From Flavivirga algicola (GTDB lineage: Bacteria; Bacteroidota; Bacteroidia; Flavobacteriales; Flavobacteriaceae), in contig NZ_JABBHF010000003.1 of the NCBI RefSeq assembly GCF_012910715.1, forward strand, positions 186,001 to 250,000: a stretch of 64,000 nucleotides of DNA. Reading direction: 5' to 3'. Of the stretch, positions 1-9,409 are shown one piece after another. The notes beneath the pieces are model-generated. The model ran no database searches. It saw only the letters and a list, made by a program, of their open reading frames with translations, and was not told the DNA's origin. The translations under genes and the position numbers were made by a program. The stretch's first letter is position 1, and each line of letters opens with the position of its first letter.

Positions 1-216
1 AAAAAAACTTTTGCCTCCAAATAGTTCTATTTCATCTTCATCCCTCTCGCCTTCGAGAGCCATAAACTCAATATGAGGGTGTAAATAAAATGAGTTCGCT
101 TTATCTATATTAGCATTATACTCGTTATAACTCAATTTCCATTTCAGGGTTTCTGTTTCGGCTTCTACTTTGGCAAAGTCTTCAAAAAAGATTCTTACAT
201 CTTCAATGTTCCTCAT
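1..216 (-). CDS. Unrecognised protein, N-terminal part only (cut by window edge)
   Basis: An open frame begins at the ATG at 216 and runs off the left edge, giving 72 codons without a stop. The peptide starts MRNIEDVRIFFEDFAKVEAE and is acidic and soluble-looking, with no signal peptide or membrane segment. I do not recognise the family. It lies downstream of metK on the same strand, but the metK terminator lies between them, so it is probably a separate transcription unit. Reading-frame continuity is the only support. Confidence 0.55.
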   Translation of the reverse strand, partial: MRNIEDVRIFFEDFAKVEAETETLKWKLSYNEYNANIDKANSFYLHPHIEFMALEGERDEDEIELFGGKSFF

Positions 217-345
217 TTAGATTGGTTTTGTTGAGATCGCTAATCTAATGGATTTTTAATTGTTTTAAAAGTGTTTATTGTTGTATGTAGTTCTATAAAT
301 AATGCTAAACAAAGACAGAATAAGTTTTATAAAAACAATGCAAAC

Positions 346-378
346 AAAAAAGACCGCCAATGTAGGCGGTCTTTAATA
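346..378 (-). terminator. Rho-independent terminator of metK
   Basis: A perfect 10-bp stem (349-358 with 365-374, AAAGACCGCC/GGCGGTCTTT) with a 6-nt loop is followed on the minus strand by a T run (complement of the A run at 346-350). It starts about 25 nt after the metK stop. Confidence 0.9.
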
Positions 379-398
379 AGATTTATAAAATGTTTGGT

Positions 399-1652
399 TT
401 ACAAACCAAACACTTCTTTTACTTTATCAACATAATCCAGTTTCTCCCATGTGAATAATTCGACGTCTAAAGTAGTCGCTTCACCATTAGGTTGTGTGAA
501 TGTTTTAGTAACGATTTCGTTGTTACGCCCCATATGTCCGTAAGCCGCCGTTTCGCTGTACATAGGTGACCGAAGTTTTAAGCGTTCTTCTATGGCAAAT
601 GGACGCATATCAAAAATTTCGGAAACTTTTTCGGCAATTTCACCATCAGTCATATTAAAAGGGCAGGTGCCATAAGTATCAATAAAAATACCCATAGGTT
701 CTACCACACCAATAGCATAACTAACCTGAACTAAAACCTCGTCGGCAACACCTGCAGCAACCAGATTTTTTGCAATATGTCGCGTTGCATAGGCTGCACT
801 TCTATCTACCTTACTCGGGTCTTTCCCAGAAAAGGCACCACCACCATGCGCACCTTTTCCGCCATAGGTGTCAACAATAATTTTTCTACCAGTTAAACCA
901 GTGTCTCCATGAGGGCCACCAATTACAAATTTCCCTGTTGGGTTTATGTGGTATTTAATGTCGTCATTAAACAAGACCTGAATTTGCTTAGGTAGTTTGG
1001 CAACAACACGTGGAATTAAAATGTCGACAATATCCTTTCTAATTTTTGCAAGCATGGTATCATCATCTCCAAAATCGTCATGCTGTGTAGATACTACAAT
1101 AGCATCAATACGTTGCGGAATATTGTCATCACTATACTCAATAGTTACCTGACTTTTAGAATCGGGACGTAAATAAGTAATGTCTTTGTTTTCTCTTCTT
1201 AATTCGGCAAGTTCTATCAAGATTCTATGCGACAGATCTAAAGCTAAAGGCATAAAGTTTTCGGTCTCATTGGTTGCGTATCCAAACATCATCCCTTGAT
1301 CCCCAGCGCCTTGTTGCTCTTTGCTTGCTCTATCGACACCTCTGTTAATATCGTCCGATTGTTCATGAATAGCAGACACTACACCACAAGAATTACCATC
1401 AAACATATACTCGCCTTTAGTGTAGCCAATTTTGTTTATGGTCTCTCTGGCAATTTTTTGTACGTCTAAATATGTTTTAGATTTTACTTCACCAGCAAGG
1501 ACAACTTGCCCTGTAGTAACCAGGGTCTCACAAGCTACTTTCGAGTCTGTATCGAAAGCTAAAAAATGGTCAATTAAAGCATCGCTAATTTGATCTGCTA
1601 CTTTGTCTGGATGTCCTTCGGAAACACTTTCCGAAGTAAATAAATAAGCCAT
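399..1652 (-). CDS. metK: S-adenosylmethionine synthetase
   Basis: This enzyme makes S-adenosylmethionine from methionine and ATP in the cytosol. The 417-residue protein has the family's landmarks: [12 protein letters not shown] near residue 14 (ATP/methionine site), [16 protein letters not shown] around 115-130, and the glycine-rich P-loop-like [19 protein letters not shown] near 270-290. Its length is close to that of other Bacteroidetes MetK proteins (bacterial norm about 380-420). It appears monocistronic, with a terminator just downstream and a SAM-II-type riboswitch upstream, so it is probably repressed by its own product. Function is secure. Confidence 0.98.
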   Translation of the reverse strand: MAYLFTSESVSEGHPDKVADQISDALIDHFLAFDTDSKVACETLVTTGQVVLAGEVKSKTYLDVQKIARETINKIGYTKGEYMFDGNSCGVVSAIHEQSDDINRGVDRASKEQQGAGDQGMMFGYATNETENFMPLALDLSHRILIELAELRRENKDITYLRPDSKSQVTIEYSDDNIPQRIDAIVVSTQHDDFGDDDTMLAKIRKDIVDILIPRVVAKLPKQIQVLFNDDIKYHINPTGKFVIGGPHGDTGLTGRKIIVDTYGGKGAHGGGAFSGKDPSKVDRSAAYATRHIAKNLVAAGVADEVLVQVSYAIGVVEPMGIFIDTYGTCPFNMTDGEIAEKVSEIFDMRPFAIEERLKLRSPMYSETAAYGHMGRNNEIVTKTFTQPNGEATTLDVELFTWEKLDYVDKVKEVFGL

Positions 1653-1694
1653 AAATTGTATTTTATATTTAGGATTTGACGATAGCGTCGAAGG

Positions 1695-1830
1695 AAGTTT
1701 ACACTGCCTTTAGCATTTTTCAATTTTGAATTTGTTTCAGAATTTTTCGATTCTAAAGTTTTTCAAAAAAGATGCCGAAACAAGTTCAGCATAAAGAGGT
1801 TGCAATCAGTCAAATCTTTCCTCTGTTATT
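1695..1830 (-). promoter_or_regulatory. SAM-II-type riboswitch upstream of metK
   Basis: Read on the minus strand, the leader has a 5-bp P1 stem (AGAGG at 1824-1820 with CCTCT at 1799-1795). The loop is ATTTGACTGATTGCAA, matching the AUUU...UUGCA core of SAM-II (metA/SAM-alpha) RNAs. Further 3' comes GCTAAAGGCAGT at 1714-1703. There GCUAAA is conserved in SAM-II, and CAGT can pair with ACTG in the P1 loop, reproducing the P2 pseudoknot. Between P1 and GCTAAA is an insertion of about 75 nt containing its own hairpin (ATGCTGAA/TTCGGCAT). The match is by eye against remembered SAM-II structure; its position before metK supports it. Confidence 0.8.
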
Positions 1831-1936
1831 TGTGATGGCAAAAGTAAAAAAATAAAAGGAAATGAGGATTCGTTTTTATTTTTTTAAAAAATAAATTGGT
1901 TATTATATTTTAATTCCAAATATTTGTACAAACAAA

Positions 1937-1999
1937 ATGAAAAAGCAAATATTAAATATCGTTTCTTTTATCGTCATTGTGATTAGTTCGCAACGGTAG
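1937..1999 (+). CDS. ilv operon leader peptide
   Basis: This small frame begins at the ATG at 1937 and ends at TAG 1997-1999. It encodes MKKQILNIVSFIVIVISSQR, in which 9 of 20 residues are Ile, Leu or Val. It lies directly before a strong terminator hairpin and ahead of ilvD, the standard layout of a ribosome-mediated attenuator. The peptide itself is probably functionless. Stalling at its Ile/Val/Leu codons when charged tRNAs are scarce would leave GGAAG (1999-2003) free to pair with CTTCC (2035-2039) and prevent terminator formation. Codon content and layout are seen; the mechanism is inferred. Confidence 0.88.
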   Translation: MKKQILNIVSFIVIVISSQR

Positions 2000-2030
2000 G
2001 AAGCGCTATATGTAAATATTATAAATTTAA

Positions 2031-2059
2031 AAGCCTTCCGATTAAGGAAGGCTTTTTTA
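2031..2059 (+). terminator. Attenuator terminator of the ilv operon
   Basis: A perfect 9-bp stem AAGCCTTCC (2031-2039) / GGAAGGCTT (2046-2054) has a 6-nt loop and is followed by a T run (2053-2058). It lies 31 nt after the leader peptide stop codon. GGAAG at 1999-2003, overlapping the stop, can compete for the 5' arm as an antiterminator. Confidence 0.9.
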
Positions 2060-2304
2060 TTGCATATTTTTTAAATTTTGAACATCATAAAAATAATAGT
2101 TTAAATAGTTGTTTTACAGCGTGTTGTGTCATTTTGGGTGGTTGTGGATTTAACCATAAAAAACGAAAGAATAATATAAATAAAAACCTAATAAATTAAT
2201 TTCGAATATTATTTTGATTTGGTTGTAGGATTTTTAAAAGAATTCTTAAATCATTAAAATATTAAATTAAAAAAAGATAAAACGTAAAATTATCTGTAAC
2301 AAAG
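2060..2304 (+). other. Untranslated stretch between ilv attenuator and ilvD
   Basis: These 245 bases are very AT-rich and contain no convincing open frame or strong hairpin. They are presumably the 5' untranslated region of the read-through ilv mRNA, possibly with a secondary promoter, but I see no clear promoter motif. Confidence 0.4.
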
Positions 2305-3984
2305 ATGAAGGAACTTAATAAATTTAGTAAAACAGTAACTCAAGACTCAACGCAACCAGCAGCACAAGCCATGTTATATGCCATTGGCTTCTCTGATGAA
2401 GACTTTTTTAAACCCTTAATTGGTATTGCTAGTACAGGTTATGAGGGGAATCCTTGTAATATGCACTTAAATGATTTAGCAAAATTGGCAAAAGAAGGTA
2501 CTAAGAATGAAGATCTGGTCGGATTAATCTTTAATACCATTGGGGTCAGCGATGGTATTTCTATGGGAACTCCTGGGATGCGTTACTCGTTGCCTTCAAG
2601 AGATATTATTGCAGATTCTATGGAGACTGTTGTACAAGGTATGAGCTACGATGGTTTGATAACTGTTGTAGGCTGTGATAAAAATATGCCAGGAGCTTTA
2701 ATGGCGATGATTCGTTTAAACAGGCCTTCCATTTTAATTTTTGGAGGTACTACAGATTCTGGTTGCCATAACGGAAAGAAATTAGACATCGTGTCTTCTT
2801 TTGAAGCTTGGGGAAGTAAAGTAGCTGGGACCATGGAAGAAGAAGAATATAGAAGTGTGATAAAAAAGTCAATTCCCGGACAAGGCGCTTGTGGTGGCAT
2901 GTATACAGCTAATACTATGGCCTCTGCCATAGAAACTTTGGGAATGGCATTACCATATAATTCATCTAACCCAGCAAGTAGTGACCTTAAAAAACAAGAG
3001 TCTGTAAAGGCAGGTGAAGCAATGCGTTTATTGTTAGAAAAGGATATTAAGCCTTCAGATATTATTACTAGAAAATCTTTAGAAAATGCAATTAGAGTTG
3101 TTACTATTTTAGGAGGGTCTACAAATGCTGTACTGCACTTTTTGGCCATAGCCAGAGCTGCACAAATAGATTTCACGCTTAAAGACTTTCAGGCGATTAG
3201 TGATAGTACACCATACATTGCCGATTTAAAGCCTAGTGGTAAATATTTAATGGAAGATCTTCATGCTGTAGGAGGCGTTCCAGCAGTATTGAAATACTTG
3301 TTGAAAAAAGGGCTGTTACATGGTGATTGTTTAACGGTTACAGGAAAAACTTTAGCTGAAAATTTATTAGATGTTAAAGATTTAGACGAAGGTCAAGACA
3401 TTATTAAGACCATAGAAGAACCAATAAAAGCTACAGGGCATTTACGTATGCTATACGGAAATTTGGCAAAAGATGGAAGTGTGGCTAAAATTACTGGAAA
3501 GGAAGGTCTGAATTTTATTGGAAAGGCAAAGGTTTTCGATAGTGAATATGATGCGAATGATGGGATTCGTGATGGGAAAGTAGAAAAAGGAGATGTGGTG
3601 GTTATTCGTTATGAAGGGCCAAAAGGAGGTCCTGGAATGCCAGAAATGCTAAAGCCAACAGCCGCAATTATGGGTGCAGGATTAGGAAAAGAGGTTGCGT
3701 TGATTACAGATGGACGTTTCTCTGGAGGGACACATGGTTTTGTTGTAGGTCATATTACACCAGAAGCCCAAGATGGTGGAACCATAGCTTTGGTAAAAGA
3801 TGGTGATATGATTACCATTGATGCTGAAACTAATACAATTTCTTTAGAAGTTTCAGAAGAAGAACTAGAACAACGAAGACAAAATTGGACAGCACCTAAG
3901 TTAAAATTTGATAGAGGTGTTCTTTATAAATATGCAAGGTCAGTATCATCTGCATCTAAAGGCTGTGTTACTGATGAATTTTAA
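2305..3984 (+). CDS. ilvD: Dihydroxy-acid dehydratase
   Basis: It dehydrates 2,3-dihydroxy-isovalerate and 2,3-dihydroxy-3-methylvalerate to the 2-keto acids, the third step of valine/isoleucine synthesis. The 559-residue protein carries the three Fe-S cluster cysteines of the IlvD/Edd family: C51 in GNPCNMH, C124 in GCDKNMPG and C196 in [14 protein letters not shown]. The C-terminal half has the swivelling beta-barrel region with GRFSGGTHG. Length is normal. It is the first gene of the ilvDBNCA operon behind the leader-peptide attenuator, and ilvB follows after 11 nt. Confidence 0.97.
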   Translation: MKELNKFSKTVTQDSTQPAAQAMLYAIGFSDEDFFKPLIGIASTGYEGNPCNMHLNDLAKLAKEGTKNEDLVGLIFNTIGVSDGISMGTPGMRYSLPSRDIIADSMETVVQGMSYDGLITVVGCDKNMPGALMAMIRLNRPSILIFGGTTDSGCHNGKKLDIVSSFEAWGSKVAGTMEEEEYRSVIKKSIPGQGACGGMYTANTMASAIETLGMALPYNSSNPASSDLKKQESVKAGEAMRLLLEKDIKPSDIITRKSLENAIRVVTILGGSTNAVLHFLAIARAAQIDFTLKDFQAISDSTPYIADLKPSGKYLMEDLHAVGGVPAVLKYLLKKGLLHGDCLTVTGKTLAENLLDVKDLDEGQDIIKTIEEPIKATGHLRMLYGNLAKDGSVAKITGKEGLNFIGKAKVFDSEYDANDGIRDGKVEKGDVVVIRYEGPKGGPGMPEMLKPTAAIMGAGLGKEVALITDGRFSGGTHGFVVGHITPEAQDGGTIALVKDGDMITIDAETNTISLEVSEEELEQRRQNWTAPKLKFDRGVLYKYARSVSSASKGCVTDEF

Positions 3985-3995
3985 TTTTTTTCGAT

Positions 3996-5732
3996 ATGAA
4001 AGAAACACAAACAATGGAAACAAGTAAAACCGACATTGCCCAAACAGAGCGCATTTGTGGTAGCGAAGCTATTATAAAATGTTTAATAGCTGAAGGTGTT
4101 GACATACTTTATGGATATCCTGGAGGAGCTATTATGCCCGTTTATGATGAATTATATAAATACAGAGATGAAATTCATCATGTATTGACACGTCATGAGC
4201 AAGGTGCTGCACACGCAGCTCAAGGATTTGCAAGAATATCGGGTAGAGTTGGTGTTGCTATGGCAACTTCAGGACCAGGAGCGACCAATCTTATTACTGG
4301 AATAGCAGATGCTCAAATCGATTCTACACCAATAGTATGTATTACTGGGCAAGTACCGTCTCATTTATTAGGTACCGATGCGTTTCAAGAAACAGATATT
4401 ATTGGTATTTCTACACCCGTTACCAAATGGAATCATCAGGTGACAAAAGCTTCGGAAATCCCAGAAGTTTTGGCAAAAGCGTTTTATATAGCTAAAAGTG
4501 GTCGTCCAGGACCAGTGTTAATTGATATCACTAAAGATGCTCAGTTTGGGGAACTTGATTTTAAATATGAAAAGTGCACAGGGGTAAGAAGTTATATTCC
4601 AACGCCAAAAACTAATGTAGAATCAGTGAATGCTGCTGCCAATTTAATTAATGCAGCAAAAAAACCAATGATTGTTTGGGGACAAGGTGTTATTTTAGGG
4701 GAAGCAGAAGCAGAATTGAAGGCAGTTATTGAAAAAACAGGTATTCCTTCGGCTTGGACCATTATGGGGGCTTCGGCTATACCAACATCACACCCTTTAA
4801 ACATTGGTATGGTTGGAATGCATGGTAATTATGCACCAAATAAGTTAACCAACGAATGTGACGTGCTTATCGCAATCGGGATGCGTTTTGATGACCGCGT
4901 TACAGGAGATTTAAATACCTATGCCAAACAAGCGAAAGTCATTCATTTTGAAATAGACCCAGCAGAAGTCAATAAAAATGTGCATGCAGATGTTGCCGTT
5001 TTAGGTAATTCTAAAGATAGTTTATCTCAATTATTACCATTGTTAAATGAGAATACGCATATAGAATGGTTACAAGAGTTTAAAGATTTGTATGCGATTG
5101 AATTTGACAAAGTCATTAAAAGTGACCTTCATCCAACCAAAGAGGGACTGACTATGGGTGAAGTATTGAAAGAAATAAACGTGCAAAGTAAAGGAGATGC
5201 CGCTATTGTATCGGATGTTGGACAACACCAAATGATTGCTTGCCGTTATTCAGAATTTAATAAAACGAAGAGTAATATAACTTCTGGTGGTTTAGGAACT
5301 ATGGGCTTTGCATTACCAGCGGCTATTGGTGCTAAAATGGCGGCACCAGAGCGTGAAGTCGTAGCAATAATTGGTGATGGTGGTTACCAAATGAATATTC
5401 AGGAGTTAGGAACCATATTTCAACAAAAAGTACCTGTAAAAATTGTGGTACTGAATAATGAATTTTTGGGAATGGTGCGCCAGTGGCAACAATTGTTTTT
5501 CGATAAGCGTTATGCGTCTACAGAAATGACAAACCCAGATTTTGTTACCATAGCAAAAGGATACCATATAGAAGGAAAACGTGTTGTAAAAAGAGAAGAG
5601 TTGGCAGATGCCATTAAAGAAATGATAGCATCTAAAGAGTCTTATTTCTTAGAGGTTTGTGTAGAAAAAGAAGACAATGTATTTCCAATGATTCCTTCTG
5701 GAGCATCGGTTTCAGATATTAGATTAAGTTAG
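3996..5732 (+). CDS. ilvB: Acetolactate synthase, large (catalytic) subunit
   Basis: This ThDP- and FAD-dependent enzyme condenses pyruvate with pyruvate or 2-ketobutyrate, the first common step of branched-chain amino acid synthesis. The 578-residue protein has the N-terminal Pyr domain with the catalytic Glu in LTRHEQGAAHAAQG, a middle domain, and the C-terminal ThDP site GDGGYQMNIQELGT followed by IVVLNN. The first Met gives a short extra N-terminus (MKETQTMETSK), and the Met at residue 7 is an equally possible start. It works with the ilvN product encoded next. Confidence 0.97.
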   Translation: MKETQTMETSKTDIAQTERICGSEAIIKCLIAEGVDILYGYPGGAIMPVYDELYKYRDEIHHVLTRHEQGAAHAAQGFARISGRVGVAMATSGPGATNLITGIADAQIDSTPIVCITGQVPSHLLGTDAFQETDIIGISTPVTKWNHQVTKASEIPEVLAKAFYIAKSGRPGPVLIDITKDAQFGELDFKYEKCTGVRSYIPTPKTNVESVNAAANLINAAKKPMIVWGQGVILGEAEAELKAVIEKTGIPSAWTIMGASAIPTSHPLNIGMVGMHGNYAPNKLTNECDVLIAIGMRFDDRVTGDLNTYAKQAKVIHFEIDPAEVNKNVHADVAVLGNSKDSLSQLLPLLNENTHIEWLQEFKDLYAIEFDKVIKSDLHPTKEGLTMGEVLKEINVQSKGDAAIVSDVGQHQMIACRYSEFNKTKSNITSGGLGTMGFALPAAIGAKMAAPEREVVAIIGDGGYQMNIQELGTIFQQKVPVKIVVLNNEFLGMVRQWQQLFFDKRYASTEMTNPDFVTIAKGYHIEGKRVVKREELADAIKEMIASKESYFLEVCVEKEDNVFPMIPSGASVSDIRLS

Positions 5733-5841
5733 TTATAAAATAAGAACAAAGAATATAGAACAAAGAGTGAAGACGATAACAACCTATTAAAGAATTACTG
5801 TCTCTTTCTCTTTTATCTTTTTTCTGTTATCTGTTAATAAA

Positions 5842-6375
5842 ATGAACGAAGAAATAAAATCATTTACGATTTCAATCTATACCGAAAATAATATCGGTCT
5901 ATTAAATCGTATATCTGCAATTTTTCAACGCAGACATATAAATATTGAAAGTTTAACAACATCGCAATCAGAAATTGAAGGCGTAAACAGATTTGTAATT
6001 GTTGTTAATATCACCGAATCTCAAGCTAAAAAGATTATAGGACAATTTCAGAAACAAATTGAAGTTATTCGTGCTTATTATCATACAGAAGAGCAAACCA
6101 TTTATCAAGAATCAGGTATGTTTAAAATAAAATCTGATTTGTTATTTGATGAACCTCAAATTCAGAATATAATTAAAGAAAGTAATGCCAGAATAGTTAC
6201 TGTAAACAAAGAGTTCTTTGTTTTGGAAAAATCTGGTAGAAGAAACGAAATAGAATCACTTCGCAGAGATTTAAATATTTTTGGGATCATGCAATTTGTA
6301 CGATCTGGACGCATTGCGGTAACTAAAGAAGAAATGAAAATCACAGAAATGCTTTTAGCATTTAATAACCAATAA
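5842..6375 (+). CDS. ilvN: Acetolactate synthase, small (regulatory) subunit
   Basis: This subunit activates the catalytic subunit and confers valine feedback inhibition. The 177-residue protein has an N-terminal ACT domain (about residues 7-80, with [20 protein letters not shown]) and the C-terminal ALS small-subunit domain ending in the segment around [13 protein letters not shown]. Length is typical of the short IlvN/IlvH class. A 109-nt spacer of low-complexity AT-rich sequence separates it from ilvB, the longest gap within this operon; no terminator is seen there. Confidence 0.95.
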   Translation: MNEEIKSFTISIYTENNIGLLNRISAIFQRRHINIESLTTSQSEIEGVNRFVIVVNITESQAKKIIGQFQKQIEVIRAYYHTEEQTIYQESGMFKIKSDLLFDEPQIQNIIKESNARIVTVNKEFFVLEKSGRRNEIESLRRDLNIFGIMQFVRSGRIAVTKEEMKITEMLLAFNNQ

Positions 6376-6392
6376 CAACAATAAAAATTAAA

Positions 6393-7868
6393 ATGGGAAA
6401 TTATTTTAACACACTTTCATTAAGAGATAAACTAGATCAATTATCAAAGTGTAGATTTATGGATGCTTCAGAGTTTTCAGATGGAGTAGACGCTTTAAAA
6501 GGTAAAAAAATAGTCATAGTAGGATGTGGAGCACAAGGTCTTAATCAAGGTTTAAACATGAGAGATTCTGGATTGGATATTTCTTATGCTTTGCGTGATG
6601 CTGCAATCTCTGAAAAACGTGCTTCTTATGTTAATGCTACAGATAATGGTTTTACAGTAGGTACATACCAGGAGTTGATTCCATCTGCAGATTTAGTGTT
6701 AAACTTGACTCCAGATAAGCAACATACAAACGTTGTAAATGCAGTGATGCCTTTAATGAAGCAAGGAGCTACCTTATCATATTCTCACGGATTTAATATT
6801 GTTGAAGAAGGTATGCAAATTCGTAAAGATCTTACAGTTATTATGGTGGCGCCAAAGTGTCCTGGATCTGAAGTAAGAGAAGAGTACAAACGTGGTTTTG
6901 GTGTGCCAACACTTATAGCCGTTCATCCAGAAAATGACCCAGAAGGAAAAGGTTGGGCGCAGGCAAAAGCTTATGCAGCAGGAACAGGAGGCGATAGAGC
7001 AGGTGTTTTAGAATCATCTTTTGTTGCCGAAGTTAAAAGTGATTTAATGGGAGAACAAACCATTCTTTGTGGATTGCTACAAACTGGTTCTATTCTTTGT
7101 TTTGATAAAATGGTTGAAAAAGGAATAGATGCGGGTTATGCTTCTAAACTTATTCAATATGGTTGGGAAACTATTACTGAGGGTCTTAAATATGGTGGTA
7201 TTACTAACATGATGGATCGTTTATCTAACCCAGCAAAAATTAAGGCTTTCGAATTATCGGAAGAATTAAAAAACATCATGCGTCCTTTATTCCAAAAGCA
7301 TATGGATGATATCATGCTAGGGAATTTTTCTAAAGGAATGATGGAAGATTGGGCCAACGATGATAAAAATCTATTAGGTTGGAGAGCTGCTACAGGAGAA
7401 ACAGCTTTTGAAAAAACGCCAGCAGGAGATGTTGAAATCTCTGAGCAAGAATTTTACGATAACGGTGTGTTAATGGTGGCATTTGTAAGAGCAGGTGTTG
7501 AATTAGCTTTTGAAGCTATGACAGATTCTGGAATTATTGATGCATCTGCATACTACGAATCATTACATGAAACGCCACTTATTGCAAATACTATTGCAAG
7601 AAAGAAATTATATGAAATGAATCGTGTTATTTCTGATACAGCTGAGTACGGATGTTATTTGTTCGATCATGCTTGTAAGCCATTATTAGCCGATTTCATG
7701 AAAACTATCGATACTGATGTTATAGGAAAGGCTTATGCTAAAGACAATGGAGCTAGTGTTGATAACGCAAAATTAATTGAAGTTAATGCTGCGTTAAGAA
7801 ACCATCCTGTTGAAAAAATAGGAACCTTTTTAAGAGCGTCTATGACGGCTATGAAGCCTATAGTATAG
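6393..7868 (+). CDS. ilvC: Ketol-acid reductoisomerase, class II (long form)
   Basis: It isomerises and reduces acetolactate or acetohydroxybutyrate with NADPH and Mg2+. The 491 residues match the long class II enzyme (as in Escherichia coli) rather than the ~330-residue class I form. The Rossmann motif [17 protein letters not shown] lies near residue 45, and two successive KARI C-terminal knotted domains follow. The metal-site region includes ETAFEK and the E-rich helices after it. It sits 17 nt after ilvN in the ilv operon. Confidence 0.97.
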   Translation: MGNYFNTLSLRDKLDQLSKCRFMDASEFSDGVDALKGKKIVIVGCGAQGLNQGLNMRDSGLDISYALRDAAISEKRASYVNATDNGFTVGTYQELIPSADLVLNLTPDKQHTNVVNAVMPLMKQGATLSYSHGFNIVEEGMQIRKDLTVIMVAPKCPGSEVREEYKRGFGVPTLIAVHPENDPEGKGWAQAKAYAAGTGGDRAGVLESSFVAEVKSDLMGEQTILCGLLQTGSILCFDKMVEKGIDAGYASKLIQYGWETITEGLKYGGITNMMDRLSNPAKIKAFELSEELKNIMRPLFQKHMDDIMLGNFSKGMMEDWANDDKNLLGWRAATGETAFEKTPAGDVEISEQEFYDNGVLMVAFVRAGVELAFEAMTDSGIIDASAYYESLHETPLIANTIARKKLYEMNRVISDTAEYGCYLFDHACKPLLADFMKTIDTDVIGKAYAKDNGASVDNAKLIEVNAALRNHPVEKIGTFLRASMTAMKPIV

Positions 7869-7884
7869 TTTAAAATAAATTAAT

Positions 7885-9150
7885 ATGAGTAAGGAAAACG
7901 TTATATATTTTCCTAGTATTGATAATATTAAAGTAGCTGCCGATACCATTAAAAAAGTATCGGCAGTTACGCCTTTAGGCCCTAGTGTAAGATATTCAAA
8001 TTATCATAGTGCCAATATCTTTTTAAAGCGTGAGGATCTTCAACAGGTTCGGTCTTATAAAATTAGAGGTGCTTATAATAAAATAAGCTCATTAACTACT
8101 AAAGAATCTAAAAAGGGTGTTGTTTGTGCCAGCGCTGGGAATCATGCACAGGGTGTTGCTTTATCTTGTAAACTGTTGGAGATTGAAGGTGCTATTTATA
8201 TGCCAGCTCCAACGCCAAATCAAAAAATAGAGCAGGTTAAAATGTTTGGTGGCGATTTTATAGATATTAAACTTATAGGAGATACGTTTGATGATGCTTA
8301 TCATGCAGCTATGTTAGAATGTGATGAGTTGCACAAAACATTTATTCATCCTTTCAACGATGAAAAAGTTATAGAAGGACAAGCTACCATAGGTCTGGAA
8401 ATTCTGGAACAATCGACAGCGCCTATCGATTATGTTTTTATTCCCGTTGGCGGCGGTGGTTTAGCCGCTGGATTATCTGCTGTTTTTAAACAATTGTCAC
8501 CTCATACTAAAATTATTGGAGTAGAGCCTGAAGGTGCGCCTTCTATGTCTGTATCGATTAAAAACAATAGCAATACAACATTAGAACAAATTGAAAAATT
8601 TATCGATGGAGCAGCCGTAAAACGTGTGGGAGACTTAACCTTTTCTATTTGTAAAGAGAACCTACATAATATGATAACGGTACCAGAAGGCAAAGTATGC
8701 GAGACTATTTTGGAGCTTTATAATAGAGATGCCATTGTTGTAGAACCAGCTGGAGCGTTAAGTATTTCTGCTTTAGATTTTTATGCTGAAGAAATAAAAG
8801 GAAAAAACGTCGTATGTGTTGTTAGTGGTAGTAACAATGATATTACCAGAACTTCTGAAATTAAGGAACGAGCCTTGCTGTACGCTAAATTAAAGCACTA
8901 TTTTATTGTGAAATTCCCACAACGTGCAGGAGCCTTAAAAGAGTTTGTGGCAGATATTTTAGGAGAGAATGATGATATTACCTATTTTCAATATGCAAAA
9001 AAAACGAATCGGGAAAATGGTTCCGCTGTGGTTGGTATTCAATTAAAATCTGTTGCCGATTTAGAACCTCTAATAACCAAAATGAAGCTTCGTAATTTTT
9101 ATGGTGATTATCTAAATGATAAACCAGATTTATTTCAGTTTTTGGTGTAA
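7885..9150 (+). CDS. ilvA: Threonine dehydratase (threonine deaminase)
   Basis: This PLP enzyme converts threonine to 2-ketobutyrate, committing carbon to isoleucine. The 421-residue protein shows the PLP-lysine motif RSYKIRGAYNKI, the substrate loop SAGNHAQG, and the glycine loop GGGGLAAG. A single ACT-like regulatory domain occupies the C-terminus from about residue 330 (FIVKFPQRAGALKEF). This is shorter than the 514-residue E. coli enzyme with two ACT-like domains and fits the short biosynthetic form. It is the last gene of the ilv operon, 16 nt after ilvC. No intrinsic terminator follows, only paired REP-like hairpins. Confidence 0.95.
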   Translation: MSKENVIYFPSIDNIKVAADTIKKVSAVTPLGPSVRYSNYHSANIFLKREDLQQVRSYKIRGAYNKISSLTTKESKKGVVCASAGNHAQGVALSCKLLEIEGAIYMPAPTPNQKIEQVKMFGGDFIDIKLIGDTFDDAYHAAMLECDELHKTFIHPFNDEKVIEGQATIGLEILEQSTAPIDYVFIPVGGGGLAAGLSAVFKQLSPHTKIIGVEPEGAPSMSVSIKNNSNTTLEQIEKFIDGAAVKRVGDLTFSICKENLHNMITVPEGKVCETILELYNRDAIVVEPAGALSISALDFYAEEIKGKNVVCVVSGSNNDITRTSEIKERALLYAKLKHYFIVKFPQRAGALKEFVADILGENDDITYFQYAKKTNRENGSAVVGIQLKSVADLEPLITKMKLRNFYGDYLNDKPDLFQFLV

Positions 9151-9156
9151 TTTATC

Positions 9157-9369
9157 TTGTCATTCCTGCGAAGGCAGGAGCCCTCTTGAATGTTAAGAAG
9201 TATTATTTTTCTTCTATACGTAATTTAAAATCGGTTGCCACTTTGATATAGAATGTTCCACAAGTTTTATGGATTAAAATGTTAAATAAACGACGATAAC
9301 GTTAATGAATTACTTATTTTATTATGTCTATCCTTAACTAGTAGATTCTTGCCTTCGCAGGAATGACAA
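9157..9369. repeat. Paired REP-like inverted repeats (213 bp)
   Basis: The left arm at 9157-9182 begins TTGTCATTCCTGCGAAGGCA. The right arm at 9344-9369 is its reverse complement for the outer 20 bases. The left arm can itself fold (TTCCTGC GAAG GCAGGA). The 161-bp interior between the arms has no gene. Near-identical arms recur at 42898-43113, and single arms at 41535-41560 and around 34319-34415. The element lies between ilvA and a convergent gene and could act as a processing or termination structure. Confidence 0.85.
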
Positions 9370-9409
9370 AGCTAATAGTTAGAAATTTAAATTAATTAAT
9401 ATAAACAAT

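Noticed and set aside
2646-3176. 176-codon open frame on the minus strand inside ilvD
   Set aside because: It lies wholly within a secure gene, has no family features, and its composition is that of an antisense shadow.
9157-9369. Repeats considered as CRISPR units
   Set aside because: Only two inverted arms with a single long interval, not direct repeats with regular spacers, and no cas genes.
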